From assembly GCA_921293015.1 (NCBI GenBank), contig OV121097.1, positions 12,773,940 to 12,837,939 on the forward strand: a stretch of 64,000 nt of DNA. The letters run 5' to 3'. The notes below the pieces were generated by a model that worked only from the letters and a program-made list of their open reading frames with translations, ran no database searches and was not told where the DNA came from. This DNA comes from Phorcus lineatus. Its lineage: Eukaryota > Mollusca > Gastropoda > Trochida > Trochidae. Below are positions 34,831 through 47,959 of the stretch, in pieces; position 1 is the first letter of the stretch; each line of letters begins with the position of its first letter. The position numbers and the translations under genes are program-made.

Positions 34831-35128
34831 TACCCCCAAATAAACCATTTATCTGCTATGATGATCAAACAATTCAAATAAGACCAAGTGTTTTAGTCTA
34901 AACAGTATTTCAGTGTTAATATCAGATACACCTACATTTAATTACATTAATATCTTACAATCATTCTAATTTTATTTCCCCCAAAATATCAGTTCTCGTT
35001 GAATGTCTTATGTAAATTAATTATTCATATTGTGAAATTCAATCAGATATTTGGACTTTAACCATAAGAGAAAGAGACACACACACAGACAGACAGATAG
35101 ACAGACAAACAGAAGCAGACAGGCAGAG

Positions 35129-35196
35129 GAGCAAGTTTTAAACGCCAATAAAATTCATATATTTTTACACGTGCATGATCAAAGCAGTTTCAAAGC
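35129..35196. repeat. Dispersed 70-bp segment next to (GACA)n, copy 2
   Basis: Matches 28699-28770 over GCAAGTTTTAAACGCCAATA and the following TTTTTACACGTGCATG block. Preceded by CAGACAGACAGATAGACAGA-type repeats. Confidence 0.8.
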
Positions 35197-35965
35197 GTCA
35201 TTTTAAGTTTATTGCTTTTTCCAACTTTTTAATATTTCCAATTTTGCTCTTTAAAAAGATAACACTGCAGTTGTAAATCGTTTATGTGGTTTATCACTTC
35301 TTTAAAACTCCTCGATAATTAAAAAAATCGTCGAAAATGTAATTATCCGTCTTGGATTTTTCTCCAGAAGCTTGAATTGCGATAATTATATATTGGGATG
35401 CAGTAAATATCCTCAAAAATATAAACTCTGCTTTCTTCGCTATTTTAAACCCATTGATCAATTTCTAATACCAAGTAGAAGTGCTAAAAGTGATATTGGA
35501 ATAGGATTCTTGATTTATACGCCATGATAGGTTTGGCTTTTTTGTTAGTTTATAATTCTGTGTTCTGTTAAGGAAAGACATTTCCTCAACTATCTAGATT
35601 TGTATTTTAATGTCCTCGGTATTTTCACTGTCAGGTGGTATTCAAAGATTTGTATTGTAAAATAAAATTTATAAAACCCTGAAAATTTAACGGAAACGAT
35701 CCATCTTTTATAATTTTTAAATTTAATTGCTTCCCGATAAGGTGCTAATTAGGAACTTAGCTTCTATCGTTCATATGATCTATCCTGCAAAGTAAGTCAA
35801 ATGCTTTCCACTTCTGCTTGCTACTTTAACGAACTGGTGTTAACTTATCTAATGGCAATGAGAAGAATAGTTTGTCAATAAAGAAGAAGATAATAAGTAG
35901 TTCTTTCTTATTCTCATAAATTATTTGGTTCATGGTATTCAATGTATTGGTATCGTGATTCAGTA

Positions 35966-36366
35966 TCGTGAGGTGAGGTAGTGAGGTGAGGTATGGTGAG
36001 GTGAGGTGAGGTGTGAGGTGACGTGGTGAGGTGTGAGGTGACGTGGTGAGGTGAGGTGAGGAGACGGGGTTTAACGCCGCTTTCAAGAGTTTTTCACTTA
36101 TATCACTTGTTTTAAATTGCAGGAAGATAGCCCGCAACACCATTGTGGCTATGCATTGCGGTGAAACCTGCGAGCATCGGTTGGAACTATCGAACCATGG
36201 GTGGTACTGAGCTGAAATTCAGTGCAGCATTGCACCCAAACCAAACCGCTTACTGCGTGTAGAATATTTTCTACTGCAGACAAAATTGCCGAGTCGCTGG
36301 CGGGATTCGAACGACGGACCCCTTTATCAGAAGCCGAACGCGCTAACCACTGCGCTATCCCACCCC
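35966..36366 (-). mobile_element. tRNA-derived SINE with expanded tail
   Basis: Read on the - strand: a tRNA-like head (GGGATAGCGCAGTGGTTAGC, then a B-box region around 36300-36315), a body with TTTGGGTGCAATGCTGCAC and CCATGGTTCGATAG, and a 3' end AGCGGCGTTAAACCCC. The tail of CTCACCTCACC repeats is expanded to about 100 bp (35966-36064). It is nearly full length against the copy at 60517-60834. Open frames through it are shadows. Confidence 0.85.
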
Positions 36367-37119
36367 ACCAAACATCTACAACACCAAGGACCTCTGTTTC
36401 CAAAGCTATCTTAGCTCAAAGAGAGTCGTAACTACCATGCATTGATATTTGCTGATAACCAGAGACCTTCGAAGATCTTGATAAAGGTATTGAATTATTA
36501 ATGCTATCTTGTCTACAACTCGCCTTGGAGAGTTTCTCCTTACATGAAGTAGACCATGACATAGAAGTTTCTTCTTCTTTCCCCATCGAAAAGAGGTCTT
36601 CAAAGTTGAGCAATTAAATCTCAAAAAGTAACATTTAGATGTACAACATAAAGGCTATGGTGCTATTTCCGTGGTAAGTGATGATTATTTTATCATTGTT
36701 ATCAAAGACAAAGAAAAATGATCATGCTTTCTTGTTTTTGTTTTTATTTCCATTCATTGTCCCTTTTCAAGAAAGCATTAGAAATGATAGACGACGAATT
36801 CAAATTTGACTAAAATTTGTATGTTATAAATCATACGGCTCCTTGAATTTGTGTTTATTTACTATCTTATATTATAAGAATAATTACATACAATTTTTAC
36901 AGTTCTGTGAAACGATGAGTTCTTTAGCAAGGCCTGAAAGTTAAAGACGTGAATCCACCACATTGATTGAAAGACGTTTAAGTATACACCCGTCTTAGTA
37001 AGTTTTATACCAATGCATAAAAATTAACAAATTGATTTTTAAACCGTCTTGGATTTTTTTCAAAAATTTAAAAAACATTTCTTTTTTCTTTATTGATATT
37101 CGCAAAGAATGGGAATGCC

Positions 37120-37205
37120 TCTTTAATTAATAATGATAATAATAATAATGGATATTTGTAAGGCGCACATTTCCATCCACTGGTGCATGCTCAAGGCGCA
37201 ACATT
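37120..37205 (-). mobile_element. 3' tail of an ATT-ending SINE or LINE
   Basis: On the - strand GCGCCTTGAGCATGCACCAG is followed by GTGCGCCTTACAAATATCC and (ATT)n. This layout (GCGCxxxxxAAAT plus ATT repeats) is a common 3' end of RTE-mobilised elements. Only the tail remains. Confidence 0.55.
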
Positions 37206-37488
37206 AAAATACATAGAAAGTTATAGTTATTAAAAATTAGTTATTAATGACACATTTAGACTTATTTAAATGTAAAAGGGATACTATATACCGAATCCAC
37301 AGACCAGTTTTAGCATTTGAGAAACGCTTTATTGGTAATAGTTGTCTCCAGAATGAATTAAACGTTTTCTATAGAACGAAAAAGGGTCATAAATCGAGCT
37401 CGTGACACGAGACAGCTACAAAGGGGAGACAACCGGATTAACTGCCAAAAGATGCTTGCCACTAAACATAATAGTAGGTCTCATTATT

Positions 37489-37530
37489 TCTCGCGAGATT
37501 ACGCAAAGGTTGCATTGTGGGAAGTGACGA
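37489..37530. promoter_or_regulatory. TCTCGCGAGA promoter-type motif with CSL-like site
   Basis: The 10-bp palindrome TCTCGCGAGA (37489-37498), known as a promoter element in animals, lies 18 bp before TGTGGGAA (37516-37523), which fits the CSL/Su(H) consensus YGTGRGAA. A short frame begins at about 37604 (MNNYTTC...) after a TTTCTTTCAG acceptor-like string but ends after 25 codons. Confidence 0.35.
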
Positions 37531-38004
37531 ACAGACGCATACGTGCTTAGAGTTAATCCTCACAGATTTATCTGAAGCAATATTACGATTTTCTTTCAGG
37601 AAAATGAATAATTATACAACGTGTATCAATGGAGATTTCGCACTCGCCTTACTTTTGAAGAAGATACTTTTTGGAATTTGAATAGTGTTTATTTATAGGG
37701 GTTCGTATCATCTAATGAGCATTAGCTTAATCCAAGACTACCTGAATGTCCAAACTTAAACACTTAGTTGTGATTTATGAACTTACCTGCCAGGTGTCAT
37801 CAGTACAAATTTTCACATAACTTTAAACCTGACCTCACATTAATACTTGACCTTCCGGTTTTTATCCAGTTGTAAGTTAAAACTTGTCAGCCCAAAATAT
37901 ATAAATAATATAATATAATAATTCAGAAAAGAGAGAGCAAAAAATTAAATTTAATTATTCGAGGATTGTAAAAATGTATTTATACATTCGCTTTGGAAAT
38001 TTGT

Positions 38005-38098
38005 CAATCTCATTAAAATAAAATCTAAAGTTGCTGCACTACGTTACACAGATTATAGAACGTAATTGAGCATTTTAGATTTCATGTTAATGAGATTG
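38005..38098. mobile_element. 94-bp foldback element, copy 2
   Basis: The ends are CAATCTCATTAAAATAAAAT on the left and CAATCTCATTAACATGAAAT read from the right, both continuing to CTAAA. The symmetry extends outward through GGAAATTT on both sides, so the arms reach about 35 bp. Less decayed than the copy at 19236-19329. Confidence 0.75.
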
Positions 38099-38859
38099 GA
38101 AATTTCCGTGTCTGTTTTGATTCTTAAAAGATAATCTCCCAATCTGTATTAATAAATACATTTTAATATCAGCATGGACAAAAGGGTGCCATGCAAATAA
38201 ATGTTGTACATGTATCTTCAATTTCATCGAAATGATTTAGAAGTATTTGTTTCAATTATAACACGAATCATAGGATATATATGTTTCAATGTTTTATTGA
38301 TATTAGTCATTTGGAATAGGCAGGGAACACTTCAAGAAAATAATTCTCAAAATTATACTAATGATATATCATTTTTATTCAAAAGGAATTTTGTTTAGAA
38401 ATAGATTCTTACCATACCCTGCATGAAAGTTTTCATGACGTCACACTTGTTTTACATAAACAATAGTATGACAAGAATTAGTTAAAACGTTATACTATTG
38501 TAAAAAAAAATTTAATATTTTGTTACAATACTGTTAAATAGATAGAGGACAGAGAATGGTGTTTAACAAAAGTGATTGTAAGCACGTGAAGCATTCTATA
38601 ATTACAAAAAGATTGTTATTTTATGAATACAGGGTTGTAAATGTTGATTTATAAGTATCGTGCATTGAAACTCAACTTCAAAGATGCATTTATTTATATT
38701 TGACTTCACTATTATGAATCCAAAAATGTTAACGAGTAGCTGAAGTTAAACAAAACCAAACGAATATATCATAATTTTGCAATTTCGAATACTAAATTAA
38801 ATGTTTTTAATAATTGAAAGTCTAAAACTTGTTCTATTTCAACAAAGAAACAAATCTAC

Positions 38860-39150
38860 AAATTGAAGTTATTTCACTGCAATTCAACGAAGTCAAGAAG
38901 TTTTGATTGACAATAGTTCATTTAAACGATACAAATCTCTATAACTTCAAATAAGCTGACTACCGTATTACGATTTCAAAGCAATTGGTGGTTTAAACTA
39001 ATGATGACTTTCAGAAAAGCAAATCTCCAATAATTCTTCAATTTCAGGTAATTTGACTACAATATGACGATTTCAAAGAAATTGATCGTTGCTAACAACA
39101 ATGTAATTCTCTTACTATTCTAAAATTTCAGTAACACGACTACAATGTTA
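38860..39150. repeat. Degenerate tandem repeat, about 80-90-bp period
   Basis: GACTACxxTAT(T/G)ACGATTTCAAAG(C/A)AATTG blocks at about 38960 and 39055, with weaker versions at about 38875 and 39137. AAAGCAAATCT-type and CTTCAA blocks lie between. Confidence 0.55.
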
Positions 39151-41162
39151 TGAATACCAACAGTTACCTATCCCATTATTCCTATTACAGTGCGGTATAT
39201 TCCTGGGAAAAGCTTTTAACTTAAATGCATATTTGCACGAGTGGATTAAGATATAAGCTTTTACTATAGCATACGTTGGTTCAGTTAGTCATTAAGAGCT
39301 TATCCACTGACAAGGTAATAAATCTAATAACGACTTGGAGAGAAAATGTAGATTTAGAATTCTTATCCTCCCCCTTCTGTAAAAGTGGACACAAATAACG
39401 GTCATTATTGACCACTGGCCACACCCACCTGTGTGGTATGTAGGTGTAATGGTAGGTATTTACCTGTGTGTAGCTTTCCCTAAGGCTAATAAACCGTAAG
39501 GCACAACAGGGGGCTTAAGATAGCAAGTGGAAAGATGAACTGGTCCCGTAATTTCATAGAAACACCACCAATGTCCTTTCTAAAATGTATCGTCTATTTG
39601 TCAATGTAAATTGGTAAAGGAGAATGGTACATTGAATTCACGAATACAGGTGGAACGTTCTTGTATGTAAGTTAATCTAGGTATAAACAATCCTAAGATG
39701 TATGAAAAGGGTAAAATATTTTCAAATGCCTTGAATTTTGTCTTTTCAAAGTCGTAAATCAACGTATGTTAAGTGACCTTTCTCTAAATACTAAGGTGAA
39801 TCTGAGACTGTTTGAATACTTGCAAGTCCTAAATTATAGGTTTGAAAGTTTACAAACAAACCTAAGTTTATAGTTTATGTCCATCGTTGTGTGGCCCTTC
39901 ATTCCAAACATTCCATATAGATACATGTAGTGAACAAATTTAGTACTATTGTATAAGGGATCTCACGGGATTCGAAACCACACCATGCTAACTTTGCCTT
40001 TCCCTATTCATACTCTACATTTTGTGCTGACATTTCAATTTTTAATATTTTATTTTCTTATTTAGTTTCATTGCAAGGTTAAAGCAATATAAATCTAAAA
40101 GATATCTTTTATTCTCTAAGATCCGGATGAGAGGCAATAATTGCAACAGAAACCAGTCATCTCCTATTGAAAATAAATTTCAATATAATTACATTCAATC
40201 ACCCTTATCAGCCGTGCGGTAATATGTCACACGCGAAAGAAAGCTAACAGATATTGTGCTGTTTAAGCTGTTTATTGCATTTAAGTATTACGATACGACA
40301 CAAAACAAGATCTTAAAATCATATGAACCAATATGTTCCACCTGCTATTGAAATATCCAATGAATGTGACATATGCCAAGCAAAACTAACATGGCAGGTA
40401 TTGTATTCTTCATCAACCTTTATGTCCATATCGGAGATCTACACTGGTCAGTCAGGTGGCTGATGTACATATCATGGTCAGTTTGAAATGGACAATGGAC
40501 CATTCCTATTCTCCTCTTTAATCTAGAGGTCAGACGAAGGTCAACTATCATTTTCTGCCGTGTGACCATCAAAATAATTTTGGATGATTCTTTTAAAAAA
40601 ATGATTTGGTTTAGATTAATATTTTTGCGTTTGTAATAGAAACACCGCTTGGGATTTTGATAAATTGATTTTTATCGAAATTGGTCGTTTAAAGAATCAT
40701 CCTCCGTGAAAAAGCCTGCTGAAGTTTATCAGAAAGTTGACCGCCGGAGGTCAGTTCTGCTGAAAAGAACACAAATTGGGAGTTGAATCGAAAACAAGCA
40801 CATCATCAAACCATAAGCTACTTAATCCAACGCCCGTGGTTTAAATGGTCATAAATAAAATGTTCTGAAATTTTAATGTCAGGTGGATGATGGTTGATTC
40901 AAGTCATGATTTATGGCACACAGTGCCCAAGGAACACAGGACAATATTTTTGTGACGTGCTAAATCGTCTATGCTTTACCTATTCATCAGTCATATTGAT
41001 GAAATGATATATGATACATGTCTCCGATACAAGATGGACATAGTGTTAGATGGTAAGGATTTGATATTGATGTATGTTAAACTACACATGCTTAATCGTC
41101 TATGCTTTCTATTCGTCAGTCGCATGGATGATATGATATATTTATTCGATACAAGATTAACT

Positions 41163-41660
41163 TAGTGAGAGATGGTAGGGACATAGTGTGAGATGGTAGG
41201 GACATAGTGTGAGATGGTAGGGACATAGTGTGAGATGGTAGGGACACTGTTTGAGATGGAGGGGACATAGTGTGAGATGGTAGGGACATAGTGTGAGATG
41301 GTAGGAACATAGTATGAGATGGTAGGGACATAGTGTGAGATTGTAGGGACATAGTGTGAGATGGAAGGAACATAGTGTGAGATGGTAAGGACATAGTGTG
41401 AGATGGTAGGGACATAGTGTGAGATGGTAGGGACATAGCGTGAGATGGTAGGGACATAGTGTGAGATGGTAGGGACATAGCGTGAGATGGTAGGGACATA
41501 CATGTAGTGTGAGATGGAAGGGACATAGTGTGAGATGGTAGGGACATAGTGTGAGATGGTAGGGACATAGCGTGAGATGGTAGGGACATACATGTAGTGT
41601 GAGATGGAAGGGACATAGTGTGAGATGGTAGGGACATAGTGTGAGATGGTAGGGACATAG
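41163..41660. repeat. 21-bp minisatellite, about 24 copies, with a 90-bp higher-order unit
   Basis: Unit GTGAGATGGTAGGGACATAG plus one base. A higher-order block of four units plus a 6-bp CATGTA insertion repeats at 41481 and 41571. Because 21 and 6 are multiples of three and the unit lacks stops on the - strand, three overlapping - strand frames stay open for 180-224 codons (MSLPSHT, VPTISHY and CPYHLTL heptads). No start context or flanking gene supports translation. Confidence 0.95.
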
Positions 41661-41694
41661 TATAGTAGTAGTAGTAGTAGTAGTAGTAGTAATT

Positions 41695-41728
<34 letters not shown>

Positions 41729-41734
41729 CTGTAG
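41661..41734. repeat. (TAG)n microsatellite
   Basis: About 20 TAG triplets with two interruptions, abutting the minisatellite. Confidence 0.95.
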
Positions 41735-43014
41735 CAGTATCATCATCATCAATCATTTTCTTATTGTTGTTTATGTTATTATTACAATGATGATGATTTA
41801 AACACATATTTTTCCTATCAAGAAGTCTCATTGGTGAAAAACTATATGCTATATCTTTTGTATAAATAGTGTGTTAAAAAATCATTTTTTATTTAAACAA
41901 GTCCTTCTTTGAATTGCATACCCCTATCTCACATCTTTTTATCGGTGGTTGTAATACCCGGAGATCAACATATTGTATATTGGCCGTTATCAAGGCATAT
42001 TGAATAGATTATATATTTCGATTTACGCGATTTATCAAGCAATGTATTTAAAAGTTGGTAAACTGCATATTCAACAATTATGATACATGTTAATTTTCAT
42101 TTACTAATTAATGTCATTTTTCAACAGACAATCATAATTTTAAAATCAAAAGCGGTGGGGGATATGGACATGATTATACTTTCACTGTTATACGATATAG
42201 TGGACATGATATATGATATACCCCCTTATATGATCTGTTATCTGATTTACAGTGGATGAAACAGGATATATGCACCGGAGGGTGCTCTTTATACGATAAA
42301 CGTCTATGGTGATATATGATATCCCGAAATCTGAGTCCTTTGCAGAGGGTTTTGGCAGTTTCTTCAGAATATGTCTACAGTCCCATCCCTGATTATAATG
42401 ACAATCATTAATGTTAAGATGATATCTCGCAGATAATTCGCATTTAGCACATGTCAAAAGTAAAGTCGTATTCCAGAAATCAAGATTTCTGTCATATTCA
42501 ACAAAATATCTTGGCATATAGATGATATCTCTCTAAACATGCATATCAAGTGCATGTCAAAATAAATGGATATTTGTATCAATTTGTTAATGCCACTAAG
42601 GGTTCTATGGTGAATAGATATCGTCGTTAAATAAAGATATCAAATACATGTCAAAGTTAATTGATGTGACTTGCAGACACCATGTCTGAATCTTTGTTGC
42701 ATTCGCTAATCAAGGTGTTAACTTTGCGATTAGCAAACAACATATTTCATTGATTGTGGTTAGAAACTTAACATCAAGCTTATGTATTAGAAACTGTTTA
42801 TTATTCATCTTTCAAATTTTTTAAACATAAATGAAAATCGAAACGCGACAAAATATTAAATGCATACAGAGAGAAGACGGCAGGCAACAAATCGTGTTTA
42901 TAATTGGAAAATATCGAATTGCGTCTAAATACTTTACATCGTTCAAAAGTTATTTAATCATGCTTTGGTTAAAACAAATTTATAAAAAAAATTAATTTGT
43001 ATTGTTCATGAGCT
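41735..43014. other. Non-coding spacer
   Basis: AT-rich. The - strand frame 42188-42517 (109 codons) shows no domain I know and is not called. Confidence 0.45.
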
Positions 43015-43740
43015 TCACAATTGGCATTGATTAACGGCCTTGAGTACATTATGTGTCACCAAGAACACAAAATATATATTTATGTACCACAAATATCTAT
43101 AAGATGTATATCAATATTTGTAATGTTGGAAAAATGTGTTTTAATGTAAGACATGGAGTTTAGCAAATAGTCCTACCCTTTGAATATAAAGCTCTCATGT
43201 TTTCAAATTCATATATAAATGTACAGAGTAGAAGACTTTTGTCTTCTTTATTTTTGTCAAATTGACATTGATGGGTAGTCGTGAAAACATTGTGTGTCAC
43301 AATGAGGAGAGAGCACAAAATACACATTGAGATATCAGAAATACCTGAGAGATGTCTATGAATATTTGTTTAACTGGGAATACGCCCATTTTGATGAAAG
43401 ATATACAGATTAACAAACAGTCCTACCCTTTGTACATGTCTAATAGACATAAAAAACATGGTCAATGTACATACCTTTTACTGCTTTTTAAAAACTCGAA
43501 TTGACATTGAATGCAATGAGTATAACCAAGAACAGCACAAAATACATATTTGGAGATCACAAATACCCATGAAAAATATATCAATATTTGTACTTCTGGA
43601 AATATGATCGTTTTGATGAAAGTCGTAGAGTTTACGAAAAGGACCTTCTCTTTGTATATAAAGCAAGCTTGTCAATATATAAAAGGGTGAAATTTACATA
43701 CACAAGTAGAGAGTATGTGTCTCCATGTGGAATCATGATC
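43015..43740. repeat. Tandem repeat, about 240-bp period, three diverged copies
   Basis: ATTG(A/G)CATTGA starts copies at about 43021, 43261 and 43500. Each continues with AGCACAAAATA, then ATATTTGT and CAGTCCTACCCTTTG or a variant near 43172, 43423 and 43645. Confidence 0.75.
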
Positions 43741-44364
43741 GTGTGTTTGTCTGAAGTGAAATACACAGCCAAGGTAAATATACAACATTCAATGGTTTGG
43801 CGAGGATAGAATAGTCATACACTGTATAATGATGTTGTTATATGTTAATAAATAGGTAGATGGATTGTATGCATTGCCATGATCTTGTATGTAAACAACG
43901 TGAATGGAAAACCAACTATAATGCAAATGCTAAATTTCCAATGTAAACGAGCAAGAGATGGTATTGAGAATATTTGTATTGAAAGAGTATGTAAAGCATA
44001 GGAACATTCAAAATGGAAGCATGTTTACTTAACGCGACGAGAAACCTATATAAAATACATAGATTCTTAATCCAGTGTTACAATGAAGAACAACCGAATT
44101 GAATTGAAATCATTAAATGGATCCTTTGAATGTTACATATTGAGGTGTGTTTTGCTATATTTGCATATAGTAATGTTTTACCAAGAGGGCTGTATTTACC
44201 CTAAGATGTGTATAAGGTTGTAATGTATGCAATGGACACAAGTTATAAACATTTCATATTTTTTTTAATTTTCAGTGGATGCAGATGAATCGAGTCCTGA
44301 CCTTTGACCCTTAACCCTTGAAAAAAAGCAAAGCTATTGAATGTCGATGACCAGCATTGCAACC

Positions 44365-44855
44365 TTAAAGTGACACGGGGTATGTTTCAAAATTGTGTAT
44401 GTCGCTTAATTAGTAACCAATAAACCATGTGTCCTGCGTAAAGTTCAAGTCATGTCGAAATAATTGCATTTTCATCACTTAAATGCCAAACTTATCATAT
44501 TTACTTATTTTCAATCGACAAAAGGCAGTATAAATGTTATGAGGTTGAAATTCTACGTTCCATTTGCTTGTGTACTACTTATGTGATATGTTTAACAATA
44601 CCATACCATATTTGTCGTTGTGTCTGCTGTAAATAAGTCTCCGAAATTACTTTTGACTCATTGGCGCGCATCACTGTCCGGTTTTGAATCACAAATCACA
44701 ACTTTCAGCTGCTTTCTTCTCACTATACTGATAATGATATGCATAAAAATTGTCAGTTTCAGATACGACCAGTAGTTTTTGATATAATAACATCATTTTT
44801 AAAGTTTGACATATTTGACTCCAACAACATACATTTGTACTCTGTGCCCCTTTAA
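44365..44855. mobile_element. 491-bp non-autonomous TTAA-flanked inverted-repeat element, copy 1
   Basis: The left end TTAAAGTGACACGGGGTA pairs with the right end, which read inward is TTAAAGGGGCACAGAGTA (14 of 18 matching). Both termini start with TTAA, the target of piggyBac- and Kolobok-type transposases (family knowledge). It has no transposase frame and so is a MITE. A second copy lies at 62834-63309. Confidence 0.75.
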
Positions 44856-45218
44856 TATCATCTTATTCAAAATCAATAACCCTTCGTTCAAATTTATTTT
44901 TCAACCCATCAAAAATTCATTTTCCCCTTCATTCCTAAGTTATAATTACTAATTAACAAGTGCATATATTTTGCGGAATTATCGAATTTATATTAAACTA
45001 CATAGTATCTTTTGGTTTAAAATCATCAGGAAAAAACAAGATTTTCTGGATTAAAGAAGTGTTTAAAAATAAAAATCCTTTGTTTCCGTTCTGTTTGATA
45101 TATTTATTTGTGCATTTCGTGTAAATCCATTTTGTCTCATTACAGTAATCATGTGTTTGTTTGTTTCACATTTGATAAACACCTGTCGGTGAAGATCAAA
45201 GGCATGGATACCTCCCGT

Positions 45219-45256
45219 GTCACGTGACGACCATGCGCATTCAATATTGCGGAAGT
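45219..45256. promoter_or_regulatory. Promoter-like motif cluster (E-box, NRF1-like, ETS-like)
   Basis: GTCACGTGAC (45219-45228), CATGCGCA (45232-45239) and GCGGAAGT (45249-45256) lie within 38 bp. The combination is typical of animal core promoters, yet no coding exon is recognised nearby. Confidence 0.35.
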
Positions 45257-45871
45257 ACAGTCAAGCTTTATTTTTCACTAGATTATTCCAGATATAAACA
45301 GCAACAAATAAAATTTTACTTCAAAGATGTTTGACAGTTGTAAAAGATTTATATGTTATTCGTTCATGCTTGATATAAACACATATTTTATGGATTCCAA
45401 TTGGTCTTCGTATAGCATGTGTTTATGTTCAACATCTTGTACATTTCCTAGTATGTTTATTTCCTCATTAAAGATCTTTTGTCAAGTAGTTTATATATGT
45501 TATACCCTTGAACTTTATTTTAGTATATTTTTATACTGAGAAAATGTGGGGTTCATACAAATTCTGTATATAACACAGTGTGTGGTAAACTTCTCTGTAT
45601 AATTGTTTATAAAAGTTTCTCATTTGAATAAAATTTATTTTTCTAAAACATATTTACAAAATTTTAATTCAAAATATTAACCTCGTTAAATTATCTTCAT
45701 CTTCAACAGAGTCGACATTAAAATAATATTCCAAAGCAAGTTACTCGCATAATATCAAGTCAAGGGAGTTACAAATGAAGACATTAACGGTCTTATTCTA
45801 TTTTTTTATTAGTTAATACATTTTCTAAAATAAGAGTTTAATCTTCGTTAAAATTGAATGATAGTGATAGT

Positions 45872-45897
45872 GGGGTTGGGGGTTTGTGTTGGGGGGG
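45872..45897 (+). other. G-rich tract, possible G-quadruplex
   Basis: Runs GGGG, GGGGG and a final run of seven G, separated by TT and TTTGTGTT. A quadruplex would need the last run to supply two tetrad columns. Confidence 0.5.
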
Positions 45898-47959
45898 TTG
45901 CTCTCCATTTCTCGGTCTGCTCAAAGACTTCCCACTTATTCTGCTATTTCATCCCTATAGCTAAATCATATTCAAAAATTACTTAAAAGTAAAGAGGCAT
46001 TATTGATATTTCGTGTTTTAAACATTCACTTTCCTAATCATGGTATTCAAACGATAAAGGAATAATTCTGCTTTTTCATCCCCATGTATATGATATCCGG
46101 CAACACAAAATTTTAACTGAAAATAACGCTTAATGTAAATATCTATACTGAATGTCTCTCTATTGCAGATTTATAATGTTCCAAAATAAGGCAGTGAATT
46201 CTTAAAATATTCATTTGGATGAGTAAGCATAACAGTAAAACATTATCTCCAAAAAAGGAGAGGCAGGTTAAAAGTTCAAACCATTACCTACCAATACCGA
46301 AATAAATGATATTCATTATAAGGAGATTACTTTTTTTCATTCGTTAAAGTCGCTAAATCCACATCAGATGGTTGACTTCATCTTCTATATGTGTAGGCAG
46401 ACCACGAGCCTGCAAGAATGTTTATACGATTTAACAAATTAAAGGCCACATGCTCGAGTATAGTGTCAATTTAGGATTGTGATTTAGATACCGATGCCTT
46501 TGCATGCTTGACCCTTATTTGGAAGTAGCTGTCATTGTGAAAGATAATTGCATTGTTGAAATGGGTTTTTTAAATACCACAGTTGATTTAGAGGCTTGAC
46601 GTCTACTACTTATCAGAAATCAAATTAGATTTTTTTGACGGTCATTTTTCAGGTTTCTGAGTTTGTACGTATGTATTTTCGTATTAATACACTAAAATGT
46701 GTTTGTTAATACTGCATTGCCTTTTAACTGCCTATATTAAGTTGACGCTAGTTTCATAACAGTATTGAACTTTCAGTTGAAGCCATAAAGTTATTAATCA
46801 ATGAAACAACACAATATTCATACAAAAAGATGATAAGAGAATCATTCATTTAAAAAAAGATGTTTAGTACTAAACTTAAGGGAGCTTAGCAATCGTTTTT
46901 TGTGATTTTTAAAAATTTATTTTCTTTATAAGTCAAGACAATTATGAAAAGTGGTTCAGTGATATTTTGTTTTAGCTTTTCTGTAATCCAAACTGCAAAT
47001 ATGTTGGTCCCAGTGACTGGATACATCACGTTCTTAAAAGAAATGCATTATATTCAAATTGCATGAAGCTTAGTTATACCTAAAAAAGAATTTTGCATTT
47101 TACGAATAGGACGATGATGTGTAGACGATGATTAACTCAAATTTATCATGTCCATCTATGTTTTTGTTCAGTGATATACACCTAGTGTTTTATATTGAAT
47201 ACTATCTTCGCATAATATAACATAAAACCTATTTCATGACTCCTTGGAATGGTATATATTGGTGTATGACAAGTTATTAACATATTGCATTAATGCCATT
47301 CATTACATATTCAGAGAGGAAACAATACATAGAGGATATTTAATTAAGGTTGTCAAATACGATGTTTATGTCATCGAGTGGTTGTATTGGAGTTGATATT
47401 TTCCCGAGTGGCGCTACTGTGACCACATACAAGGTTTATTTCACTGATAAATCCCAGTATTTCATTGCTTATTATATAATAAGTGAATATGTAAGGTATT
47501 CAAATATTCATATAAGTGAACATCAGTGGTATATGTCAAGGAAACATTATTTTATATATCATTGATTTTGCTATATATGGCAAATCATATGGCGATATTT
47601 ATTTCAGTCAACAATCAAAATCTTATATGATTACCAATCCAGGATATGAATAATGCTCCTCTACATAACACACCACGGCTACCATTATTCTCCAATCACA
47701 CGGGTAAGTAGTGAAATTTCTTGTAGAATGATTGTTTTATGATCTCTTAAGGAAGGTCAACTGTAGGTTTATGCAGTTTAACACATACTCATGCAAGTTT
47801 AAAAAGAATATTTACTGAACCAGAGATTTCTTAACATGTAGTTTTAGGATTAGAGTCTCTGATAAAAACAAGTATCCGAACTGCAATTCTTTGATATGTT
47901 GACTCATCTTTTATTCTTTGAAAATATTGTCTTGGCAATGGAATGTCAATGTAAATCTA

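Larger units (their letters stand above)
36420..41160. other. Gene-poor region
   Basis: No gene supported. 36445-36615 on + reads ETFEDLDKGIELL and onward for about 50 codons to a stop without a start or recognised domain. The separately listed SINE tail, promoter-type motif, foldback element and tandem repeat account for part of the rest. Confidence 0.45.

Noticed and set aside
36445-36615. Coding-like + strand string ETFEDLDKGIELL and onward
   Set aside because: About 50 codons without start, acceptor or known domain, beside a SINE; too little to call.
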